A stretch of DNA of 64,000 nucleotides from Rhizophlyctis rosea. Lineage: Eukaryota; Chytridiomycota; Chytridiomycetes; Rhizophlyctidales; Rhizophlyctidaceae. The notes under the pieces were generated by a model. It worked only from the letters and a program-made list of their open reading frames with translations, did not search any database and was not told the DNA's origin. Positions 22,003 to 32,032 of this stretch are shown here, in pieces; within the stretch, counting starts at the first letter, position 1; each line of letters starts with the position of its first letter. A program made the translations under genes and the position numbers. The stretch is from the NCBI GenBank assembly GCA_027596075.1, contig JADGJC010000145.1, positions 34,572 to 98,571 on the forward strand, written 5' to 3'.

Positions 22003-22850
22003 TTAGTCATGTAAGTCGAACCCACCATTGAGGCGATTTGCTCCCATCGCCTTCGTTCCCCTAATTGCATCCGGATCCACTACCAATTGCGCGCATCTCG
22101 AACTTTCACATACATCGGATGCCATGCAGTGACACGTATTGTTCGCTGCGGTGACTTCGCTACGCGTTGGTGAATGGTTGGCCATGCAGTCATCGTAAGT
22201 TCTTTTTGAGCCAGGAGGCATTTAGAAACCAGAACAACGTATACACTCAAAAAACGAACATCGAAATCACTAACCAGTCCACCAACCTACATTTATAACT
22301 TTCGAAAATGTCATCCTGACACAGTAACCGTATCACTCTACCACCCTCCATTGGCCAACACAACCCGTATGCTACCACCACCACCCTATCCCAAGCTGGA
22401 TCACTGCATGAATCGTTCCGAGGATGGCGATCAGGACCCATAAACCTGACGTTCACGATATACGTCGTTGCATTTGGTGAAGTGGTTTCGATTAAACCGG
22501 GATGATAGGTATTGGCTGGTGGAAGCTTGAATGGTGTGGTGGTGTTCTGTTCTTCCCACATAAAGTTGGAGTATGGGCCGAGGTGGGAATGGGAATTGTC
22601 GTTGGGCTAGGATGGTGCCTCGGATATGAGAAGAGGGTGAGTATTGCAGACATGGCATGTTGTTTGTGGTTGTGGTGCCGTCTTGGCAAATTGAGGTGTG
22701 ATCATCATCCGGAAGTTGCGCACCTTTACATCCTGCATCCGACCAGAAGTTATGGATCTTGACTGCCCTGAAGGATGGAGCGCTGGAGAGCAGGACTAAA
22801 ACTCCAAAGGCGGGAAACAAGGATGGGCTGCGACGTTTGCTTGGTTGCAT
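22003..22850 (-). CDS. Putative secreted cysteine-containing protein, about 3 exons
   Basis: Start at 22848-22850 (MQPSKRRSPSLFPAFGVLVL), a typical signal peptide followed by VKIHNFWSDAGCKGAQL. Exon 1 reaches about 22655 (...CQDGTTTTNN). The middle exon is the frame containing MWEEQNTTTPFKLPPANTYH, several N-x-S/T sites and CWPMEGGRVIRLLCQDD, ending at 22287. The intron 22202-22286 joins it to the last exon, 22003-22201 (TYDDCMANHS, CHCMASDVCESSRC). The first junction, between about 22560 and 22655, is unclear: no strong GT donor gives the right phase, so a non-canonical donor or a small indel is possible. Like its neighbour it is secreted and cysteine-containing, but I saw no sequence relation and no known domain. 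Confidence 0.5.
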
Positions 22851-23818
22851 TTTACTGGTTGTCTTTTGTGTGTTATGTAATGCAAAATTTTTGAGGGGCA
22901 AAGTCGCCCTATGTTCTTTGTAAGATTATTTGATAGATGCTGAGACATTTTGATCGAATAATCCAAGTGCATGATTCCGACATACATGTGCGCATTGATC
23001 AAGGACAGGAGGGGTCGACTGCTTAGCCACAGTCAGAGTGTGGTTCTTCTCCGGAGCAATTCCGAGTCTCCAGCATTTCGCAAGCATTCAAGCTTTGAGG
23101 AACGGTCTTGCAAGCAAAATTAACCATAGCCGACAACGCGCACTCAAGTAGAAGGAACACAATTTTTGCCTTCGTATCTCGTATATTGCTCAGACAAGCT
23201 TGAAAAGCGCACTGGAGGGGTAGGTTCAGAAACCCTTGCGTCCGATTTCAAACTCCTAAGTCGCGAGCCCTGTCCACAGAACCAGGACCAAAAAGTATGG
23301 GCAGAACAAGGAATTGAACCTCGAAGTGCCACAAAATGCCCAGAGCAGCTTCAAAAGCAGGGGGCAAAAAAACAATCACTCAACCATCCCACAACGAACA
23401 CTACAGTCTGCCAAGTCCAAGGTCCAATATCACCCAGTGGAGGTGTGAATCACTGAGGCGCGTTCGTCCTCCCCCCAAAGGGATCATACTATTAGCCTTG
23501 GAGTGGGAACGGGGTAGTCGACTGTAGCTATTAGGGGCCGAAGGGGATGCAAAGGGATGAAACCGAATGAGGATTGGGAGCTGCTAAAGATTCAAAGTGG
23601 GTGCAAGGGGGGTGGGTTCCTTTTATGCTTTTTTTGGATGTGCTGTCGATCAGGCTCAGGAGTCAAAAGTGCTTGTCGCAAAGCCACAGCTTCACGTGAC
23701 GGAGGCTCAGCGACTGCGCTCTACCGCGTCCATGTGTCGACCAACGACGCATTGCATCACAATCTTTGCCTCCCAGCTGTCATGCTTGTCATCGTCATCC
23801 AACAACCATACACGAAGG
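22851..23818. other. Intergenic region with a degenerate tRNA-like patch
   Basis: Between divergent genes. On the minus strand around 23300-23330 the motif CGAGGTTCAATTCCTTG forms a perfect 5-bp T arm with a B box, and an A-box-like GGTTGAGTGATT lies about 70 bases upstream. No acceptor stem closes, so I read it as a decayed tRNA or SINE. No supported ORF. Confidence 0.35.
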
Positions 23819-25665
23819 ATGCCGCAACAGAAGCGAAAGCGCGCGGACAAAGACCCGAATACCGGCGGACCCCGCAAACGAAACACCGCGCAGTCTAACT
23901 TCTGGCAGAGTGAACTGGACTTGTATCTTGAGGTATGGGCTGTGGAGAGCGCGTCATTCCTTGTCGCGCTATGCTCCAGCTTCTGACTTTCCCACTTTCC
24001 AACCAGTATCGCAATGCCAAGTACGCTGGGCGCGGAGTGGTAGGGACGACAAAGTCAGTTAGGCCTTTGGCACTTTGCGCAGTAGAGGTAAGTGTTATGG
24101 GAGCGGCTTCCTCTGCAATATCCTTTTCCAATTGGTGAAATTTTTTACCGAAAACTTGGAACAGGTCGTCGCAAAGCACCTTAGCCAATACGAGGACAAT
24201 CCTGTCGCACAATCCCACTTTGACTTCCTACCACCAAACCTACTCTTTCTCGTCCTCGACATCGCTCGTCGAAATAACCCTAACAGCCTGACACCACAAA
24301 CGCTCGTTACACTATTCATCGACCGATTTCCAAAATCCCTAGACCGGTTAGTCCTGGACGACCTCCCCAGCGCTCGACACAAAATGGTGTGGGAAGCCCT
24401 CTCCCGCTCCCCCGATAAAGTCAAAGAACAAGGCGGCATCGCCAGCGGTCTGCGAGCTCTCTCCATCAACCACCTTGAAATTGGCACCAAACTCATCAAT
24501 TCAGCTCTGAAACGTATGCCTATGCTAACAAGCTTTGACGCTCGTGGGAACATGAAGTTGGATGATACCGTCCTGACGACCCTGGCAAGTTACTGCCCCA
24601 ACCTCTGTCGTGTGAACGTGAGCATGACATCAGCCAAGCAAAATGGCGTGGCACAGATCCTCAGCAGGAAGTCGATGAAAATCGTCAAGATGGCGTCATT
24701 GCATTTGGCAGGGGATAAGTTTTGGATGGATTTTGCGGCGGCAAGGGAAGGTGGTGATCATGCATCGCTTACGAATTTAAAACTTGCGTCAAATGATACG
24801 GTGGGTATCCTGCCCTTCATGTCATAGCCACACAACCCGTAATCATCGCACGCTTCAGATGAACGACAAAGCCCTCCTATCCTGCCTCCGCACCGTCGGC
24901 ACAACCCTCCAAACCCTTGACCTAAGCTCCTCCCGCGCCGCCGACATAAACACCCTCATAACTCCCTGCTACAAAAGTCTCACAAAACTCAACATCTCTC
25001 TCTGCCGAATCCACCCCTTCCACTCCCTCTCCGACGCCCTCCACCTCCTCCACCGGGAGGGCAACCTCCGCAAACTCAGCATGCAAAGCCTCCGCATTCG
25101 CAGCAGCACTCATCCTGTGCTGGACCAACAGACACTGAATGCCATCGCACCAACGTTCAGCAACTTGACGCACCTCTCCATCGCGCAGAACCAGTACATA
25201 TGGGATTTGAATGATGTCATTCCGCATGTGCTTGGGTTGGAGTATTTTGATGTTCAGAGGACGGGAGTGGGGGATACGTCGTTTGTGGCGTTGGAGGAGT
25301 TGGGGGCGCGGTGCTCGTGGAAGAGCGTGGATCTGAGCGGGAATTCGGTGGGGGATGATGTTGCGGAGTGTTTGGGACAGTGTGCGGGGTTGGAGAGTGT
25401 ATGGTTGGGGAATACGAGGATTACGGGTAAGCTTGCACGAACTCATATTGGGAGGGGGGGCGTGGGGGAGGGGGGTTTCTGTGGTATTCCGTATTTTACC
25501 ATCTTTGATTCCTTTTTTGCCACCTTATCAGAAATTGCCGTCCGCCAGCTCGTGACGTCCTGTCCAAATCTGCGTGAGATGGATACCACGGGGTGTAGGG
25601 GCATACCCCTCCCGCAACGCAAAACGGTGTTTGAGGATGTGTGGAAGGAGGTGCATCTGGGTTGA
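23819..25665 (+). CDS. Leucine-rich-repeat (RNI-like) protein, 5 exons, 510 aa
   Basis: Exons 23819-23932, 24007-24087, 24165-24800, 24859-25426, 25532-25665; the phases close throughout. The N terminus is basic (MPQQKRKRADKDPNTGGPRK) and could be a nuclear signal. From about residue 90 the protein reads as a chain of leucine-rich repeats of the cysteine-containing/RNI type: LPPNLLFLVLDIARR, ASGLRALSINHLEIG, MLTSFDARGNMKLDD, CPNLCRVNVSM, LQTLDLSSS, SLTKLNISLCRI, LTHLSIAQNQYI, LEYFDVQRTGVGD, WKSVDLSGNSVGD, LESVWLGNTRIT, CPNLREMDTTGC. The general plan resembles Rad7-like or F-box-partner LRR proteins, but I see no F-box. Function not assigned. Confidence 0.75.
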
Positions 25666-26079
25666 CAGGGAAGTAGGGAGAGCGATGAGAGGGTTGCCAG
25701 TGGATGAAAGTGCAAGTACTGCTGAATTTATCCCATTTCTTGGTGTATTTGTATATGTAAAAGTTTTTGGAATCGTAGAAAGCACGCGGCTCAATGACAA
25801 CAATGGTCAGGCTGTTTGTTAGTTCGTTTGGAGGGGCTGTGTCTTCCTTCCGACAGGCACTCAAGTCTTCCAAAACCCATAATACAGGAGATGATTGACT
25901 TTTAGTCGCTACACACGAACAAACTATATTGCAACAAACGCAAAACATGCATTACTTTTTGCATTCTGCAAGGAGCAAAGGTCAAACACTATGCCTAAAC
26001 GCTCCTACGCAATGACTTTTTCCCGGGTATCCACTGCAGAACCACTATCTACATCACACAGCAAACACACACCCCTCAA
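25666..26079. other. Short intergenic region between convergent genes
   Basis: Holds the 3' ends of the LRR gene (plus) and the RdRP gene (minus). Nothing else seen. Confidence 0.4.
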
Positions 26080-29000
26080 TCACTCCCCATCCACCCCACT
26101 CGGCGTCGGCAAAACAACCCACCCACTCGCCGCCAACTCTTTCGACGCAACAGGTTGCACACCACCGCTTGCACGGACATCCCTCCTCCCCATCTCTCCA
26201 GCCGCCGAAGTGACATCCGGCCCAGCTGCCGCCGGCACTGGCGCCCCTCGACCACCCCGCACACCCCTCGCCTTTTCCTTCCTCGTCTTCGCCACAAGCA
26301 AATTACACAAAACATCATGCAAAACCCAACAAAAACTAACCATCCTCCCCCCCATATCCAAATCAACACCTTCATACTCCCACCCTTCATACTCCCATAC
26401 TTTCTCCTTCCGCCTTCTCGCCGCGTCCGCTTGGCCCTCATCCGTACTTCCCCTCTCCCTCGACGGAGGAGACGCCGCCCGGGGACGGACATCCCCCTGC
26501 GCGTACGTGACGTAATACCACGCATACGCCTTCCGACGGATTATATCGGGAATGTCTTGGTTGGTGGGTACGAAGGCGTTGGGCGTGCGGTAGGTGGTGA
26601 GGGAGGGGTCAGAAGAGGGGAGGGTGAAGAAGAATTCGCGGCGGTATTTTTGTTTGAGGGTTGCAAAGACTGTCAGTACCTGTGTGGTATGGGAGTTGGT
26701 TAGTTGGTTCTGATTATGTTTTGAATGTAACCGAGAAGAATAGTGGAAAGAAAAATGCGAGTGGCAAACCTGATCCTTGAGTTCCTGCGGCTTCTTCTTG
26801 ATCCCTTCATCAAGCTTGAACAAATACCCAGAAACAAGTTCAAACTCCGACCTAAACCACATGCGTCACTCTTCCTCCCTGACAAAACAAAAGAACAAGA
26901 TTGCGCTACTACTTACTTAATCCCATACTGCCTCATCAACCCCCAAACCTCCAAATCATAACAGCACTTCACATCCCTCGCATCCTCCACAAACTCTTCC
27001 CACCCCTCAACCATCAACCTCTCATCAACACGAAACTCCTTCTCAAGCCCCATCTCAACCTTCACACTTCGATATATCTCCCCATTGGCCTTCCGACTCT
27101 CATAGGACGGCTTGTCGCGCTTTTCCATAAAGTCCGGGTAGATCTTCACCCGGTCTTCGGCGTCCACGATGGCGGGTTTGCCCTAGGGGTGGAGAAATGT
27201 CAGTGGACTGGAAAACATGGCGGTGCGCAGGCAGGTTTCCTCCTTCCTCTGCCTCAATTTTCCTTGCCCTTGTGTTGCAATATTTACCTTCTTCGCGAAA
27301 TCCACCGCGTCCGAATGCAACTCCGCCAACCTCAAGGCTTTCGGGCAGTCGGCACCGTCCTGATCCGCGACGGCCAGGTGAGTGTTGGCGATGGCGCCCA
27401 GGTTGTCGTTCATGAGGTACTTCACAAAGTGCCTAGCAAATCAAAGCATTTGAACAATGAGTTGGTCATACGTCCACCATCCTGCGGCAAAAGAAGAACC
27501 TGTATCACCCATATCGCCCACAAAAAAAAAAAAAAAACTCACTTCTGAATATCCTTCACCCCAATCTTCCGATCCTCATCCGGCGGCTTCTCCGTTGTAT
27601 ACGTCATCGGTTCAACCACTTTCTTCGAAATGAGATGTTCGTCCCACGTAATCTACATATCGAAACAAAACCAAAGAGTTATATATGTCCGACCCACAAG
27701 CCCCCAAAAAGCCGCCAAAAAACAGCAAATATCATGCCCCTACCCAGAACGTATCCCCATCCAAATCGCCCCCCGAAAGCTGGTTCGGCAGCGGGCGGTC
27801 GCCATGTTGCGAGAACACGACGACGTCACAGAGGTGGTGCAACTGGATTGGAAAGAGATTAAATCCGGTTGAAACAAGCAGTGGCGTCCATTCACCCAGA
27901 CCCCCTCTGTCGGCAACGTCTTACCTCCGGTATATCCACAGCCATAACTCTCCGAATATCACCTGGATGCAACGCCGGCGACCGCCCGACCGCCCCATCA
28001 GTGCCCTGTAGGGCCACAAACAAAAAAAAAAAAAAAAAAAACACCAACATACAAGTGAGGATTTGAGTAAAAACGTTGAACATACATTGGAAGAAAGTCT
28101 CGTGATAACCAACCCACCCTGATAATCTCCTTCCTCGGCTTGCCATGCCACTCATTCCCCGGACTCTCCGGCACAGTAAACTGACAAAACACCTCGCCTT
28201 CTTTCAACAACCCCGTTTCGTCCATGACGCCAAGCAAATGACAGCTCTTCGGGACGTGGAGGCGACTGCGGCGTTTGATGCCTTTCAACTAATGACATAT
28301 ACGATGAGGCCTCGCTCCGTATTAACAACACTACTATTCATTCGAAAAATCTCATACCTGAATCGCCTTAAAAAGCCTCAAAAGATTGATCAAGTACGGA
28401 TCCCTTGACTCATAAAACCCAGCCTTGATCAAATCAATCAACATGGACGCCACACCGTGTTCGTCGTTGTTCTCCATCAGGATTTTGATGGCGAACTCGG
28501 CGTCTTCTTCGATGCTGTCTAGGCTCGCCATGGCTGCGTCCTTGATGTCTATGAATACCTGCCGTGAAGCGAGATTCTATAAGCAGAGTGTTACGCGGTG
28601 GGGAAAGAGAAGTGGTAATTTCAACCGATTGTGGAACGCCAAGACATTCCAATAAGGTTACGAACTGCCGGTTCAGGTAGCCCGGACTGTAGAAGCTGAG
28701 TCTGCAGATTTCCAGCGCGGGGTGGTTTGATTCGAACCTATAGATGAGGGTATCATTACAATCGGAGTATCATCATAGCGTAGATCCCACCCTTGCAAAA
28801 AAAAAAATACTTGTTTTGACTGGGCCGGATATGGATTTCATCAGGAGGAATGTTTTTGTCCAGAGTAAGGACTAGGTAATCCCAAATTAGTCAGGGCGCA
28901 TGCTTCCGATCGATGGCGCTTAAAATCAACAAAAGGGCGCCTCACCTCCTTTACTTCCAGCCTGACGGAACTGTACAGCGGAGGGGTTGTCAGTCCGGAG

Positions 29001-31329
29001 TTTGGGCCACCTGCAAGGAAGCGCGTTGTTGTCGGTTTGTCCTAGTCAAAAATCAAACCGCCCCCACTCACTGAGCGCCAATCCTACGAGCGACCTTCAC
29101 GCCCATCTTGCCCACCCCATCACTGAAAACGTACGTCACGCCATCCACTGTCCGTTCGACGTCAGGGATGCTCTTGATATTGGAGTCAGAAACCCTGCCA
29201 ATGACATGTGTTGAGCTCAGGCACAGTGCCCTCCTATGACAAAGCATATGAGTTTTGCAATGTGGAAATGAGAGTATGTAGATAGCAATCATAAGGACGC
29301 ATGCTACGCACCGCGCGCCCAACAATGCGGGATTCCTGATATGTTCAAAGTTTCCCATCGCTTTGGCGATCTCCTCCTCATCGATTCCGCCTTTGACGCT
29401 TGCAAAGAACCAGCAACCTCCGACTTTGAGCTGGCTGCAGCGAGTAAACAATTGTCGCATAGTGTCAGTATGAGAAGCGCCAAATGAGATACAAGCACAG
29501 TTTACCTATTGGAGTACTGCAAAAATCGATAATGATGATCCAAAATCTCAACACCTTCATCAAGAACCGCCTCAATCCGCTTGAACATCGATTCCTGAAC
29601 TTCAAAGTTTCCACGGACTTTGCCAAAATCGTCGTGGCAAAACGTGACGCGCATGAAACGGTCCGCGTATTCGTTGTAATGGCGAACGATTCTATTGGGT
29701 AGCTCCAGCTGTGGGCCATCGTAGTACACCTTGGTTGGCGTGATGATGAGTTTTCGAGTGTATCGGCTGTTGTGGTCTTTATCGTCTCTTTTCCGGAGCT
29801 ACAACAGATTATCCAGAAGTGATTTGCAGATGCGGATCTTCCAGTATTGAACCGTAAGAATGGTACCTTCATTTGAATGTTGCGAACATCCCTCAACCAC
29901 TCTTTGAGCGCCTCCGCTGGTTTCCAGATCCGCTTTTTCTGAGTGCCGTGGGTCATTGCGTCGAGTACGTGTTCCATCACTTGAGGGCTTTTCGATTTGA
30001 GGAGCTCAACGAACTCTTCATCGATGACGTACTCGTTGATCACGTTGAATGAGATCATCCCCAGGACTTTGTAGAGGACGTCGCTGAGTAAACGGTCAGT
30101 CGACATCCTTGCTCAATGACTGACGAATCGCGACTTACAAGTGTAAATCTGCGCCACGAACGTCAAAGGGTTGCGGCGCCATGTCCTTGGAAATCACTTG
30201 AATGTTGGCGAACCGTTCTGTGCTTACGATCATGCCATGTTCTTGCAGTGTAGTAAGCATTTTGAGGAAACGATCCTCCTCGTCTCCAATGTGCACCGGA
30301 GAAGAACGCGTAAAGCGAAACTCGTAGCGATGGTCGGTCAATATGCCCGTGTCCGGTGCTGCACGGAAGAGCTGCTGTTGATCATGGGAGAGGTCTTGGA
30401 AGAAAGTGGCGAGCTCTTGCTGCCCAATGTGGGCAAAGGCGAGACGTTTCTTCCCGTCCCAATTCCAGTCCTTCGTGGTAGGATGTTTGCTCCAAATGTG
30501 TGGATCGCCGCGACCCACTGGCTGGTAGAACACTCGCGGAGGAAGCGATAGGGAAACCGTCAGAGAGTATACGACCTCGCTTCCTTCTTCGCGTCGATCC
30601 AACTTCATCACGTCATGTACGCTGTGTTACGCGGTTGGTCACAATTTGATTATTACGGGACAGACACTTGCAAATAGCTTACTTCTTGAACAGATACTCG
30701 AGCATGTATTTGGTTTCGTTGATTACGAAAAGCACTTGTACTTCTTGGTATTCTAGGATAGAATGTGAATCGTTTGCGCAAGTGTGCGGAGTGCTCAAAA
30801 CATACTACTGCCAAACTTCATTTGCACTCTGATGTGCGTTCCCTCCGACCAGAGTTCCAGGAAGGTATTTTACGCGATAAAAAGTCCCAATTGCAATTTT
30901 CTCGCCCGGAATGGCTGCTGTAAGTCTCGCTTCGACCAATACTCGTCGTACTTCATCCGCACAGGCATGCCGTTCATACGCAAACTGTGAAATTGTTTTT
31001 GATCTGCTTGCGCCTTCTTCAAGAGATTGTAAAGCGTATCAGATGCTTTGGAAGTATCGCCCAAGACCAGACAAGCGTCGCCACTCAAAGACGATGAGTC
31101 GTTTCGATGCTGCTCAAGATAGACTTCGAGGACCTATTTCAACCATCAGTATCAAATTTTGTCGTTGCTATCTTTGCATGCGAACCTCAACATGTTGACC
31201 TCTGAAGTAATCCCTGACTTGCCGAACGCGTAATTTGATTTGGTCATAGGAAAGCCCTGTCCCCTTCCACAGCCCGCGCATGTATAGCGAAAAGGGGTTC
31301 TGTAGCGGTTGTTGAGGCGGAAGAACCAT
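26080..31329 (-). CDS. Eukaryotic RNA-dependent RNA polymerase (RNAi type), 20 exons, about 1,275 codons with one in-frame TAA
   Basis: Cellular RdRPs make double-stranded RNA that feeds small-RNA silencing. Exons (minus): 31186-31329, 30809-31133, 30683-30752, 30139-30621, 29867-30083, 29506-29798, 29312-29434, 29072-29233, 28946-29010, 28811-28871, 28626-28737, 28358-28576, 28118-28288, 27925-28005, 27744-27842, 27543-27652, 27288-27432, 26917-27182, 26770-26851, 26080-26679. Every junction keeps frame and family sequence: FSDGVGKMGVKVARRIGAQ, GVMDETGLLKEGEVF, ALHPGDIRRVMAVDIPE, VVFSQHGDRPLPNQLS, then the catalytic GGDLDGD (27753-27773) and KYLMNDNLGAIANTH, HSDAVDF, YPDFMEK, and GRMVSFCWVLHDVL near the end. 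The three aspartates of DxDGD are intact. Codon 136 (30870-30872) is TAA. A 45-nt intron beginning at that point would remove it in frame, but would also delete family-like residues (NTFLELWSEG). Confidence 0.93.
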
Positions 31330-32032
31330 GGCTATGGAGTCCAGCCTTGGTTGATATGTTGCAGGTGTGAGAAGGCTAACAATATCGCTAACTCAAGCTG
31401 GAGATGGCGAATGAGGATTGAGGACCAGATGGGGTTCACAGACAGGCGTGAGCGTGGGAAAACTTCCTGTCTGGAGGCACAGACGATGGGTCATTCATTA
31501 TGACCCAATTGGGGTAAAATGACTCGGTATAGATAGGAGTCTAGACACCGAGCGAGACACCCGTTTGATATGGCGCCATCCGATTGGAAAGCATGTCACC
31601 CAGTGGGATACAACACTGTATATGTCAAGCCATCCTAAGCCCCGCAGCGGCCCGTCTGTGCCACCGGGCCGTTCTTTGGGGGATGTGCAATGCAATTTCT
31701 CAAGCGAGGCACATGATACAGCCACATGACTGATCATCCGGGAAACATTTCGCGATAGCATTCGAGGACAAGAAGACAGTCTGGCTTGCTTTCAAACTCA
31801 CCTCACACCCATTTACTCATTGCAATTTTCACACGGTCGGTTACTATTAGCGACAAGATTGCATATACCTGGCACTATTATACCCTCACAGTGCATACAC
31901 ATAACAGACACCAGTGCTCCCACATATACACTTCTTCTTACTTCAGCAACTGACACACGTTCGGCTCTACATTCACTGACTAAGAATCACGAACAGACTT
32001 TTTCCCACACTCCCAAAAGCGATATCCACACG
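31330..32032. promoter_or_regulatory. Shared upstream region of divergent RdRP and F-box/LRR genes
   Basis: About 700 bases separate the two divergent starts. The F-box gene frame stays open upstream to an ATG at 31820, so part of this may be leader or extra N terminus. No specific motif can be assigned by eye. Confidence 0.4.

Noticed and set aside
23290..23400. Minus-strand tRNA candidate with a perfect T arm
   Set aside because: No closing acceptor stem and wrong arm spacing; reported only as a degenerate patch.
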